Below are positions 27,180-38,200 of a stretch of 64,000 bases of DNA, piece by piece (position 1 is the first letter of the stretch; every line of letters begins with the position of its first letter). A program made the translations under genes and the position numbers. Source of the stretch: Ficedula albicollis (lineage: Eukaryota; Chordata; Aves; Passeriformes; Muscicapidae); NCBI RefSeq assembly GCF_000247815.1, contig NW_004775929.1, forward strand, positions 167,861 to 231,860, given 5' to 3'. The notes under the pieces were generated by a model, which was given only the letters and a program-made list of their open reading frames with translations, did not search any database and was not told the origin of the DNA.

Positions 27180-27837
27180 TTTGGATTCTATCACCATCTG
27201 CTGAAGCCAGCAGGGGCAATTTGGATTATATCACCATCTGCTGAAGCCAGCAGGGGCAATCATCTTTATCCTCCCACAGCCCATCCTCCCTCCAGGAGAT
27301 ATCTCCTGTTCATGGCCACTGAGTCCCAGGGCATGACTGATAAAATTACATCATCCCATGGGAGATGCTCCAGCCAGGGGAGGAGCCAAGCCTTTCCTAC
27401 CCAGAGAAAAACTGACATTTTGGACACCAAGGAACCTTCTTTCCACTGCATTCCAGAGGAAAACCAGACCTTTGCACATCATCCCTGGAGCTTCAGAGGA
27501 AACTGCACCTTCTCCAGGAGCCCTGCTCCAGCTGAACCACATCTGCCCCTGCAGGAGGATGCAGCCACCATTGAATGGGACTGCTGCCAGCACCCTGACT
27601 GACTGACGGGTGTCAGCTTGGATTCTGACTCTGGCAGGGTTTGGGATTGTTCTCTGTAATACTGCATTTCTATTTTAGTTTTCCTAGTAAAGAACTGTTA
27701 TTCCTATTCCCATCTCTTTGCCTGAGAGCCCCTTAATTTCAAAATGTAAATAATCTGGAGGGAGGAGGTTTAAATTTTTGTATTTCAAAGAGAGGCTCCT
27801 GCCTTTCTTATCAATACCTGTCTTTGAAACCAAAACA
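27146..27837 (+). mobile_element. Younger solo LTR nested in the ERVL-type LTR, perfect 5-bp target-site duplication
   Basis: The LTR begins tgtcttgag at 27146 and ends caaaaca at 27837. It is flanked by a perfect cctgt at 27141-27145 and 27838-27842. It matches the family of the solo LTR at 15906-16976 and keeps the central 192 bp (27416-27607) that is lost there. An internal 40-bp tandem duplication sits at 27180-27259. An agtaaag word near 27685, in an AT-rich context, could be part of the LTR polyadenylation region. There are no flanking proviral genes, so it is a solo LTR formed by LTR-LTR recombination. A 188-codon open frame reading through the N gap and LTR is not a gene. Confidence 0.88.
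27180..27259. repeat. 40-bp tandem duplication inside the younger LTR
   Basis: A unit beginning tttggattctatcaccatc starts at about 27180 and recurs at 27220 with one difference (gattcta/gattata). The LTR copy at 15906 has a single unit, so this duplication is specific to this insertion or to its subfamily. Confidence 0.85.
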
Positions 27838-28105
27838 CCTGTGCACTAGGAGTAAAACCCCAAGCAATCGATTCCCTGTGTCCTGTGGACAAGCAGGTGT
27901 TCAGCACCTGCAGCAGAACAAGGCTTGGAAAACAAGCACCATCATTCCCAACGTCCCATTCCTCCTTCTCCTCCCGGTTTCCATGCTGAGCACGCTGCCA
28001 CATGGCCTGGAACTTCCCTTGGGTCAGTTTGGGTCACCTCTCCTGGCTGTGCCCCCTCCAAACCTCCCAGGCAGCCCCTCTCCAGCACAGCAGTGTTGGA
28101 AGCAA

Positions 28106-30331
28106 TAAAACTTTTTAATAATTTCAGGTAATGGTTTTAATTAACTCCTAAATTGATTCTTTAAATGAATAATTACCAATATATATATTAATTATAAGTT
28201 GTGCATTACTCTTAAATTACTCTTAGCCAGCATTTATCAAAGTTGTCATGAGCTACTTTTGTAGGAGCACAGCTTGGGAAAATTACTGAAATGTAAGTTT
28301 TGATAAACTAACTGTGATATGCTCCAGTGAACAAAGCCTGGGAAAGAGAGAGAGGTATATTGTAGAGGTAGGACATCTGGAATGAAGAATCTGTGGGCCA
28401 CAGGGGCATTTTGCAGAAACCAGAAGATAAAGAAGAGACCAAAAAAGACTCAGTATGTGCATTGGAAAACCCCAACCAGAGGAAAAAGATGCTAAAAAGA
28501 TTAAAAACATGGGCTAATTAGCATGAGAAGTGAGAGAAGTATAACTGATAGAGGAGAGAATAGTGAGCAATGAGATTATGTATTCTAGATCCACCAAACA
28601 TTAGTTTATTTGTTGGAGAAAAATGTACAGATAAGTGACAGAGTTTTGTGTCTGTATCTGTGTGGAGCAGAATTTTGTAAGCCCTAGTCAGGAACAAACT
28701 AATGTCTGCCTTGATGGCACTAAAAAGGCAGTGTTAAAGGGATTTGTTTAACCCAGTAATTATTTGGTACCACCAGAAAGAGGAGCAGAAAAGGCTTTGG
28801 CTCTGTGCAGTCCCTGCTCAGCAATGCTAAAAAGCATTTCTAAATGACCAGCTCTGTGTTCATCACAAATCCAAAACAGAACCCCATAAGAGCCACTAGG
28901 AAGAAAGTTAACTCCACCCCAGGCAAAACCAGCACAGCTCCTAATTCAGTGTTTCATTTTGATCAGTTCTCCAGGCCTCTCTACCAGATTTGCAGTAAAC
29001 TATGAAAAGTAGATTTTGTACTAACCATTATGGAAATAATTGCCAGAACTGAAAAGGGGCAATATGCAAGCTGATTATTGCTTCAAAGCATCCTGGTAAG
29101 TAGAAAAAATATTCCTACTACAGCACTGATGATGATGATGATAATAAGAATAATAGTTCTCAATAAGCTCTTCACAAAAATCTCAAACAAATTTCTCAAA
29201 CTTTCCCAAACAAGAGTGGGGCTTTTTAGTAGCAATACCATGAAGCTTATACCAGCAGGATTACCACCCTAATACCCTCCAAAAAATCTAGAAAAACCTT
29301 GGATAGATCCTAGTCACTTTGATTTTTTAAATAATTGCTGGACAGTGGAGGGAGGAAAAATCACATTGCTTTAGACTGTTGACTTGTAAATAGATTTTCT
29401 TTACACAGTATTTTTTTTAGCATAATTTGACTTCAGTGCTGTCTAATAATTTCTATAGAAAGACTAAACTCCCACTTTTGCAATTGGCAGCACAGCTGGG
29501 TTGTTTATAATAGATCAGAAAAAACAAAATATGAAAGACCTAGTAAATACTAAACAAAATCAAAGAGTAGTAAAGGCTGGTAGCAGGAAAAGTGAGGAAC
29601 AGAATAAGCTATAGAAAAAGAGAGAAAATGGATATAAAAAGGCAGCTTCCCACCCTACTCCCTCAAATGCGTGTGCTTTTCAGCTTTTTGGCATCTCTGT
29701 GCTTGCCCAGAGATAGCCTTTTCACCTTTGGTTAGTTTAGCACCTGCTGTATTTCTACTCACTATCAAAATTTGTGGTGTGGAGAACACTTTTTCTGCCT
29801 CACTTGAAAGGCCTTAATCGGATCTGTCTGCATTATTTATAGAAAAAATAGTGAAATATGGGGAGGAGGAAGAATTTATTCCTTCCACCTCCATCAGGTC
29901 CAGTGGAACATAATTTGGAACTATTTTGGGAGAGTATTTGCTGCAAAGGAAGAGAATAGATAGCAATTTTTCGATTCCCTTCCCAAGTGCAGTAGGAAAA
30001 TGCTGCCACCTTTTCCAGAGTTTTGAGCCCTGACTCAAGGAACAGAGAGATCAGACACAATTATCTTCCTGTCATTAGGTTATTGAAACCATAACTCTTG
30101 CTCCCAGGATTCTGCAGAGCACCAGGCTGTGAGTCCCTGCTATAACAGCCTGAGACTGGGGATGGAATAACAAAAAACAACCAAAAAACCCCCAAAGCCT
30201 GGTAAAGTTTCTAATTCAACAGTGAAGGGCAAAAAGGGACCAGAGGGAGTAGGAGCTAGTGAGATGGATTTTAACACCTTCCCCTGGGAAAGGGCATTTC
30301 AAGTTTTAATTTCAAGGAGTGGTTATGTAAT
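28106..30331. other. AT-rich noncoding DNA
   Basis: No gene is recognised. A short gatgatgatgatgataataa microsatellite lies near 29126-29150. Other open frames are short and unlike any family. Confidence 0.5.
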
Positions 30332-30730
30332 TGTCTTAGTTTAACATCAGACATGAAATGCAGAGACAGCCCTTGAGAAGAAGAAATTAATTTACTTGGC
30401 TCTTTAGGTGTGCACTCATCCTCATCCTTCTCCTCCTTAGAAAGATTTTTGGGATGTAATCCTAAAAAGCAGGACGGGCCATCCTCCTCCTTCTCCTCCT
30501 TAGAAAGAATTTTGGGATGTAATCCTAAAAAGCAGGACGGGTTTCCCTGCAGAGGTTTTAAAAAATGCTTGAAAAAATCCCCAGTGCAGAAAATCAAATC
30601 TGTTTCTGCACATGACTGAAGCCCCAGCCATACTACCATGTCAGCATCATTATTCCAAAACATCCAAGACTTTGCACACTGAGTGCACTGAGTCCATTTC
30701 AAGCACTGACATTCTTTATTTCCTCAAAGC
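30332..30730. other. Uncharacterised segment with LTR-like start
   Basis: A tgtcttagttt word at 30332 resembles the first bases of the avian LTRs in this window, and the following 400 bp is less AT-rich than its surroundings. It contains the 63-bp duplication at 30417-30541. A 143-codon open frame on the minus strand (30271-30702) spans it and reads the duplication as two 21-residue repeats. I find no retroviral motif in it, no matching LTR end and no target-site duplication, so the LTR idea is weak. Confidence 0.3.
30417..30541. repeat. Two-copy tandem duplication, 63-bp period
   Basis: A unit containing ccttctcctccttagaaaga occurs at 30417 and at 30480. Copies differ at two or three bases. 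Both contain a pyrimidine-rich stretch followed by gggatgtaatcctaaaaagc. Confidence 0.9.
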
Positions 30731-31199
30731 ACATTGTTCTCCTGCCTGTCAACAATTTCATTAGGAGAGTGAAAATCAGTCAGTGATATCTACTTCATCA
30801 CTAATTGTTGGTGAGGTGTTTAGGCTGAGGCAGGCCAAATGTGGTTTTTATTTATCCAGTGACCACTTCTGGCATCCCCTCCAAGCACAGGAGCCTTGAT
30901 TTGGTGCTCCATGAGCCCCCTGCTTGCTGCCACAGCAGCAGAAAGGGGATTTAGTGTCAGGTGAGTGGCCAGAAAAATAAAAAACCTTTTGCTGTTCTCT
31001 GTGGCAGACTTGCTCACAAAGTTTTCTTCCAAGATAAAGTCAAGGGTAAAAAGAAATGTGAAGAACTGGGCACAAGATGGTGTTTAAATTCTTTCCTGCT
31101 ATCCATGCAGCACGGTGAAATGAAAGAAAAGGTATGTGTGTTTCTGTATATATATATAATTACTTTAGGAACAGAATCAGAAGTGAAGTTGGTCTCTAA
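30731..31199. other. Noncoding DNA
   Basis: No gene is recognised. The start of a 153-codon plus-strand open frame (30961-31422) lies here; its second half is lysine-rich only because the strand is A-rich, and it has no recognisable domain. Confidence 0.45.
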
Positions 31200-31750
31200 G
31201 AACACTCAAAGAAGTCAGCACGAAAAACACATAAATAGAAATAAAATAGAAAACACAATGAGATTACCCAGAAGGGGAGTAAAAAGTGCTAAGATTTGGG
31301 AAGAAGTAAATAAAATGGCACAGACTGAGAAAAGCAGCAGAACAAAAGTAACCACAGAAACATTAAAAATAAAGGGAAGAACACAAAGGAAATCTCTTCA
31401 TAGGGATCAGAAAATATCATAAGCTAGTCACAAACACACAGACATACCCACAGACAGAAGGGGAAAAGCACAGAAAATGACAGCCCAATATACAGAAGAG
31501 AAAGATCAAAAGAGATTAAAAGAAAAAATGGCTTGCTGAAGATAAGGATGCAGCAACCTGACCAAAGTAAAAAATGACAAAAACCAGAGATAAGGAAAAG
31601 TCAGCACAGAAAAAAACATAAGAAATGGAGTGCTGGAGATCACTACACAAACAAGTAATCAGTGTGAAAGGAGGTTTTAAGGAAAAAAACAACCAACTAA
31701 ACAACAAAAAGAAATTGCAGCAAACGAAAAGACAAAATAGTCTGTCCAAG
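31200..31750 (+). repeat. A-rich, T-poor stretch of about 550 bp
   Basis: The plus strand is strongly enriched in A and depleted in T over about 550 bp, without a fixed repeat unit. It consists of irregular agaaa, aaaca and acaga words. Such skew can come from an old, decayed A-rich microsatellite. It explains the lysine-rich open frame ending at 31422. Confidence 0.6.
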
Positions 31751-32039
31751 CTGTCTGCCTAGAGATGAGGAAAAACTTCAAGAGTCAGATCTGAAGATGC
31801 CTCTGTGTGCTTTAAGAAGCACCTCATTGTAATTTATCCACAAGGAGCTTTAGATGCCTGTGATACTTATTTGCTCTATATCTCAAGGAGGATGACACCA
31901 AAGTCAAGAGACAGAGGCTAAAAAAGATTGTGAGAATCTATAAATCTGGATAATTCTACATAAAGCTCATTAAAAAGAACACAAGTGTGAAGTTTTGCTA
32001 CCTGATTTCTCTACAGTGACCTCTTCATCTTGCCTTTTT
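31751..32039. other. Noncoding DNA
   Basis: No feature is recognised in this short interval. Confidence 0.4.
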
Positions 32040-32450
32040 TGTGGTTTTCTGCAGCTTTGGAATTTTGCAGCCGGAAAACCCTTACAGGGTTTTGGTCCTT
32101 CCAGTACTGAGGGGCCCTTGGCAAAAGGGTGTTGGTCTCTTTTCAAGGGAAAAAAAATTCTATACTATGGCAGAGATCGGCTTTCAGTGCCTCCATCCAC
32201 ACAGTTCTGGCAAAATCTCTTTCTATACTATGGCAGAGATCTGCTTTCAATGCCTCCATCCACACAGTTCTGGCAAAATCTCTCTGTTCCCAGACAAGAG
32301 CTGCAGCAGCCTGGGGCCAGTGGGGTCAAACTTACCCTGACTTTTCCTCTCCCGAATTGATTCCAGGAGAAGGATGTGACCTCTGAAAAGGATGCTGCCA
32401 GACCTCCAGTTCTGCTGGCACAACAGAAGGTTCAGGACAGGTGGGGGCTT
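32040..32450. other. GC-richer uncharacterised segment, possible old LTR or other repeat
   Basis: About 400 bp stands out from the AT-rich surroundings by a higher GC content and contains a 63-bp tandem duplication (32158-32283). Retroviral U3 regions often hold direct repeats of this size, so a diverged LTR is possible. I see no TG/CA boundary or target-site duplication. Open frames of 85-121 codons in all three plus frames cross the duplication and are probably chance. Confidence 0.3.
32158..32283. repeat. Two-copy tandem duplication, 63-bp period
   Basis: A unit starting ttctatactatggcagagatc occurs at 32158 and 32221. Two or three differences separate the copies (cggctttcag against ctgctttcaa). 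It is followed by ctgttcccagacaag. Confidence 0.9.
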
Positions 32451-32847
32451 TCGTGGTGAGGTTCCAGGCTGTGTGTGCTTGCTGTTTTAGAAAACATGGT
32501 TTGTACAATTTTATACATGTTTTTGCAGTTTTATACAAAATAATTGCTTTTTCAACTCCTTATGTCTTAATATTGCTAATGGAATGGAGATCTACAAAAT
32601 TAAAATGAAGCATAGGATCATTGGTCTTGGAATGTTTTTTCATCCAAGAAATAGATGCAAGTGAAACCATAGATTTTTCTTTAGGTTTAAATCTTATTTC
32701 TAGGTTGATTTTTAGCAGCTAGGACTTAGACCTTTCACATTTCTTCACTTGTTAACAGTTTAATGTAAGAAACCTTCCAGTCTGGTAAGAGAAAGTTAGT
32801 CACTTTAGCTTTCAGATTTCTACAGTCTGGTTTCTTTACAGTTATGA
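32451..32847. other. Noncoding DNA
   Basis: AT-rich, no recognised feature. Confidence 0.4.
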
Positions 32848-33042
32848 CCTTCAAAAACAAAAGAAAAAAGAAAAGGAAAAAGGAAAGAAAAAATAGGGAA
32901 AAAAAGAGAGAAAAGAGGGGAAAAAAAGAGAAAAAAGCTAAAAAAGTGAAAAAACATAAAAAAGAGAGAAAAAAAGAGAAAAAAGAAGAAAGAAGAAAAG
33001 AAAAAAACCAGAAAAAAAAGAGAAAAAAAGAAAAAGTAATGG
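32848..33042 (+). repeat. Polypurine A/G stretch (about 195 bp)
   Basis: The plus strand is almost pure A and G, with irregular aaaagag, aaaaaag and agaaag words and only a few pyrimidines. A lysine-rich frame on plus and a phenylalanine/serine-rich frame on minus follow from composition and are not genes. Confidence 0.85.
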
Positions 33043-34622
33043 ATTGTATCGCAAATTTATGAGGTAAACAATCTCTGCATTTTAAGAGCATGATTCTGTC
33101 TCTCTTTTTCTTATAAAGATCATAGATATGCTGCTTAATAATTCCAAGACTGCATTATCTTGTATTCAGAAAGAAGCTTTTAAGGGCCCTAAATGTTGCA
33201 GAAATGTTTTGAAAATGTTTCATTTACATTCTGACATCTTCCTCTCCTGAAGTTTAGAGGGTAAATTGTGCCTTAACTTCATGGCTGTCTGGACAGAGCC
33301 AATCTCTCATGAAAGCTAACAGAATTCTTTCTTTTGGCTGTACTTGGGGCTCGTGGATTCATGAAGAATCAGCCACATAGATGAAAAACTGTTGCTGGAA
33401 GAGGCAGCAAAAATGTATAAATTCAGAGCTGTCTAATCACAGTGACAAAAAGTAGGTTAGCTCAGCCTAAAGCATCTGGTGCTGGGCTCTGCCTTCCTCT
33501 TGCACTTCTCCCTTTGACTACAGATTATCCTGGGTATGTAAATGCTTGGCAAAAGATAGTATTTACAGCTTTCTGAAGCTTTGCAACTGTGACATACTTT
33601 TTAATTAAACAGTAACAATTGTAGCCTGTGGCATTTTCTGAGATTAATGAGTGGCTGGAACACGTTGTGGCCTGAAGCAAATTAGCCCATCATTAATTAA
33701 TCATAACAAACTCTTGCTCTTGGCTTTGGCTATAATCTGTTTGGACTCAGAATCAAATGAAAAGAATTAGTTTTCTTTTCTGTAGTGCTGTCTCTTCTAC
33801 ACAAACTGCTGGGAGTTTCAATTAACTCTCTCACTCAGTATTGTTGTAATGCACTATGAACTTCCTGGGCTTTGTACATGGTGAATTTTTTTTCAGCAAA
33901 CAGAACACCTCAGAATCCTTTTTCCGCTGTAAGAGGTGCATTCTCACTGAGACAGAGTTTTCCTGGAATCCAGAGAAAATCAGGGTTATTTACTGTTTTT
34001 TGTCTCTGCCTTCATGAAAGTTGTTTCCCCCAGTATTTTCTATGTCTGTGCATATTTTGAAAGCATTCAAAAATTTTATTTGCCTTGTTAAAATGTTTTA
34101 AGGGTTTCTAAAAAAACCAAATTAATTTGCCCTTGCATCCAAAATTTATGATGGTTTTAGGAAAAGTCTAAAAAGTAAACCTGAAGAGATTAGAAACACA
34201 AATGGACACTCTTGATCCAATCTAGGCTTCAAGGTTTGTCCATTTCTGATTTTGTCTCAGTCTTATGATGTGAGATAAGGAAAAAAAATTGAAATGTCTC
34301 AGAAGTGTAGGTGAAACCTGACTGCAGCTGTCCTTGGCTAAAAGAACCCAGACAGAGAAAATAAAAGCACAGAACAGCCCAGTTTGGAAAATTGATCACC
34401 TGATCCAACATTTCACAAGAAAGTCAGCCCAGGTGGGATTTTTTAATTTTCTAGCTGTCTTTCCAATCTCATCTTTAAAACTTCCATCAATGGGGGCTTG
34501 ATTATGTGATTTTGTCTTTAGAAGGCTTCAAGATTTATGATCCTACTCTAAAATACATATTTCTAACTTTAAAATGACTATTTGGCACGATGCAGATATC
34601 CTATCAGAATATTAACATATTT
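33043..34622. other. AT-rich noncoding DNA with a candidate conserved element
   Basis: No gene is recognised. At about 33595-33740 several homeodomain core sites are clustered (tttaattaaac, cattaattaatc, gagattaatgag) in complex unrepeated sequence, which is the look of a developmental conserved noncoding element. Confidence 0.4.
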
Positions 34623-35265
34623 ATGGCTTTTGTATGAAGAAAAAGAAAAAAAGGAAAGAAAAGAAAAGAAAAAAAGAAAAGAAAAGAAAAGAAAAGAAAA
34701 GAAAAGAAAAGAAAAGAAAAGAAAAGAAAAGAAAAGAAAAGAAAAGAAAAGAAAAGAAAAGAAAAGAAAAGAAAAGAAAAGAAAAGAAAAGAAAAGAAAA
34801 GAAAAGAAAAGAAAAGAAACGGCTTTTGTATGAAGAAAAAGAAAAAAAGAAAAGAAAAGAAAAAAAGAATAGAAAAGAAAAGAAAAGAAAAGAAAAGAAA
34901 AGAAAAGAAAAGAAAAGAAAAGAAAAGAAATGGCTTTTGTATGAAGAAAAAGAAAAAAAGGAAAGAAAAGAAAAGAAAAAAAGAAAAGAAAAGAAAAGAA
35001 AAGAAAAGAAAAGAAAAGAAAAGAAAAGAAAAGAAAAGAAAAGAAAAGAAAAGAAAAGAAAAGAAAAGAAAAGAAAAGAAAAGAAAAGAAAAGAAAAGAA
35101 AAGAAAAGAAAAGAAAAGAAAAGAAAAGAAAAGAAAAGAAAAGAAAAGAAAAGAAAAGAAAAGAAAAGAAAAGAAAAGAAAAGAAAAGAAAAGAAAAGAA
35201 AAGAGGAAGGAAGGATGAAAGAAAGAAAGAGAAAGAAAGAAAGAAAGACAGAAAGAGAAAGAAAT
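34623..35265 (+). repeat. AAAAG microsatellite with a higher-order pattern, ending in GAAA repeats
   Basis: More than 550 bp of (AAAAG)n on the plus strand. The header word ggcttttgtatgaag, followed by a short irregular A/G run, occurs three times: about 34624, 34821 and 34932. Each header leads into a fresh AAAAG run, so units of about 197, 110 and more than 270 bp have been duplicated together with the microsatellite. From about 35205 the repeat changes to GGAA and GAAA words. Open frames of 166-229 codons made only of Lys/Arg/Glu or Phe/Leu/Ser are not genes. Confidence 0.95.
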
Positions 35266-38200
35266 TTAAAATTAATTCAGAGCACAATATCAAGAGCCAT
35301 AAATGGCCAAGGAAAAATGCAGAGAAATAAGAAATCTGACGTGTTCATGGAGAAGCAGCAAATGAATTCTCAAAGAAAACAGTGAAGTGAGATAAGCCAG
35401 GTACGAAAGCAAGTTAAGCAAGAACAAATCAGTTTTTTGATGATGATGATGATGATGATGATTGGTCAGTAATTTGACTCATAACTCTTCATTTCCTGTA
35501 TTCAGGGATCAGATTGTCCCCAGGCTGGACATGAAGGCAGAGTATGAGACAATGTTGATGAAGTAGAAACTTCTTCCAGAAAACCTCAAAGCCAAATACT
35601 CAAGAGAAGTACAGGTGGGAAAAAAAAAAAAAAAAAAAAAAAAAAGCAGAAGAGCTCTCCTAGAACTGTTTATCTGTGCAACAATGAACTTTTCAAGCCA
35701 GCAGCCACCAGCAGTATACTAATCCTTTTTTATATGGTAACTGCTACAGTTAAGGGCGAGAGAGTTAATTTCTTCATAATGAACGTGGCCTTTCCATTCA
35801 TCCTGCAGAAAAACAATTTATTTGCTTCAGTTCTGAAAGTACTTCTCCTCATCATCTTCTCTTAATCTTCAGAATCCTAGTGAGGGTTCTTACTGAAACA
35901 GTGTGATTACTCACAGTGCATAAACCAAAATATTTTCCCAAGGCTATGAAGGAATATGCACCCTGAATTCACTGATTTAATAACAACAGAAACATGCATG
36001 ATAAAAATTATAAAGGGGCCTCTTTACTTGGAGTGATTGAGCAGGCTAAGACTCTTAAGTTTAAAGAATAAATGAATAAGAGGTCTGGTGGATATATATG
36101 AAAGCATGAGCAGCATGAAGAAGGCATTTCTTGTTCACTCTTTCCTCTGATAGAAGAACTAAAGGGCATCAGAGCTATCAGCAGGCAGCTTCAAACACGT
36201 AAATTTTCTGTAGTTTAATCAGCAATGCTTGTTGCAGAACATTGCAAACAGCAGTGGCCTGGTTGTGTTCAAGGTTAGAACAGGAGAAGTAACAGATAAA
36301 AATTCTATGAAAGAGTATTAAATGCATGATGTTTTCTCAGTCTCAGGAAGACTACAGGATACAGATTATGGGGGACAAGAGCGATTAGACAGAAAAAAAA
36401 AGGAGTAAAAAGCTGTGGTACGTTAGATTTATTTTATTATTTACTATTTTACTTGCTCGTGGTCACTTGGAGCTGGGGTAGTGGGTTTGGCCTGGGGTCT
36501 GTTCTGCCTCACTGCTGTGCTCTTATTACAATTGCAGAATTATTTCCGTGAACATCCTGAATAACTGAAATGTATGCAAGGCAGAGTGTACATTACTGCT
36601 GACAAATGTGGGCATCCATCATGATGTAAATATGAGCAGCTCTGCTGACCACGTGAAAAGAGTGATTCTCTGTCTGTTAATGCAGACAGAAACTTGTTAT
36701 AAAGGCTTAAATAGGTAAACAAACAGAAAGAAATACAGTGAAGGCCAAAATCAAAGAGCCAATTACAATTTATATACCACAAATGCTTCCAGAGTGGAAT
36801 TACACCTTTTGTAATGCCTTCCCCCCACCCCCACCCCAGTTTAAGATTCAAGTGTATTATGTTCATCTAGCATGGGGTAAAATGGCATTTCAGCTTTGTG
36901 CTATAATCATCTATAAAACAAACTGAAAAATCACACTGTGTAATACATGAACATTGGGCCTCATTTATTAAAATAATCACAGAGAATTTTTCAAAGCACA
37001 AGTGACACTGACCTGCACCTCTTAATGCTGCAGAGATTCCATTTCTTTCCTTAAAGTATCCAAATCCCCATTAATCAAACTCTCAAGAGACACCCTTCCA
37101 TTCTCTCCCTCACCTCTCTGGAGTTCTAAACTTTTGCAGCTGCACAAAGATATTCTAAAGTTTCTGTTTACAAGAACATTTGATAATTAACAGACTGTGG
37201 CTGATCCTTAACAGCCTAATTACTTTCTCCTTTTCAGTATCTAACAGCTTTTATGGGTTTTTGGGAATGTTGATCTTTTTATTTGTACTACGAACCTTTA
37301 TTATAAGCATATTAGGACTGCAATTAGTAGGTACTAAGATTATTTTTTTTTAAATATCTCACCACATGCTGTACCAGGACTAGGAAATCTTAGTTTCTCA
37401 ACACTGAAATTATCCTAATCTAAGGAATGACTTGTGCTCTGGAGCAGGAAAGGAGTTAATAATGAATTCACACAAAGAACCATGGGAATCCTGTGTTTTA
37501 TATACTAAGTACTTATCAAACTGAATTTATCTGGACCAAAATACTTATGATTCAATGGAATTATACTTTGAAGAGAAACTTTTGACTTCCTTCTTTCCTA
37601 GAAGCAGGCCTGCAGAAATTTGACCAAAAAAAGCAACTCCAAGGCACCAACTTTGAATATTCCCTGTGGGAATTTGGAGTTGTCCCTGTCCAAGGGGCTT
37701 TCCTTGCCCTGAAGGGATAAATCAGAAATAGCAGCAGGATGGCTTTTCTTCTAGAAATTATGTCATTAATTGTTTATGGAACAATGCTACCTGATCACAT
37801 AATCAGAATGTATAATAACATTATTCATTATTTCTGGCAAAACATTTGTATTGACTCCGCTGTAGGGAGCCTGGATGCTTTACCTCAGGCATTCCCGAGG
37901 GAAAAAAAATAAAAAAAATATTTAATCTTACCTTGCAGCTATAAAACAAAATGCTTCCAACAGGAGAGATCAGAAAATGAAAATGGTTTTTCTTCTTTTC
38001 CACTGTTACTTTTGGTCAAATGTTTACTTCCTATCCTCATTTGTGAAATATATTATTACTACTTTTGGATGATTGTTGACTTTAGCAACAGAGAGATATT
38101 TTCACTAGGACAGTTTGTTGACCCAAAGGACAGAGAAAGTTCTGTGCAAATCATACTTTATAAATTTTATTTCAGTTATGGGGATTTTCTATGAGTGTGA

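Larger units (their letters stand above)
26870..28105 (+). mobile_element. Older avian ERVL-type LTR, interrupted by a younger LTR
   Basis: The left part (26870-27021) starts tgtcttggttcaaaccctgg, continues through a G-rich phrase (gagaggattgggagggtaaaa) and ends gcaaaagcctgt. The right part (27838 onward) resumes cctgtgcactaggag and includes caggtgttcagcacctgc, ccatcattcccaacgtccc and gctgtgccccctcc. This order follows the avian ERVL LTR that I recall from chicken and other birds. A candidate polyadenylation signal aataaa lies at 28104. The 3' end is uncertain. No internal retroviral genes are visible on either side. It is the GC-richest part of the window. Confidence 0.7.

Noticed and set aside
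26842..27602. 125- and 188-codon frames through the N gap
   Set aside because: They read LTR sequence and undefined bases; no retroviral protein motif is present.
30271..30702. 143-codon minus-strand frame with a 21-residue repeat
   Set aside because: The repeat comes from the 63-bp DNA duplication being divisible by three; no recognisable domain, so treated as chance.
30961..31422. 153-codon plus-strand frame
   Set aside because: Lysine-rich second half follows from A-rich composition; no domain or coding signature.
34582..35330. Lys/Arg/Glu-rich and Phe/Ser/Leu-rich frames of 83-229 codons
   Set aside because: Translation of the AAAAG microsatellite in several frames.
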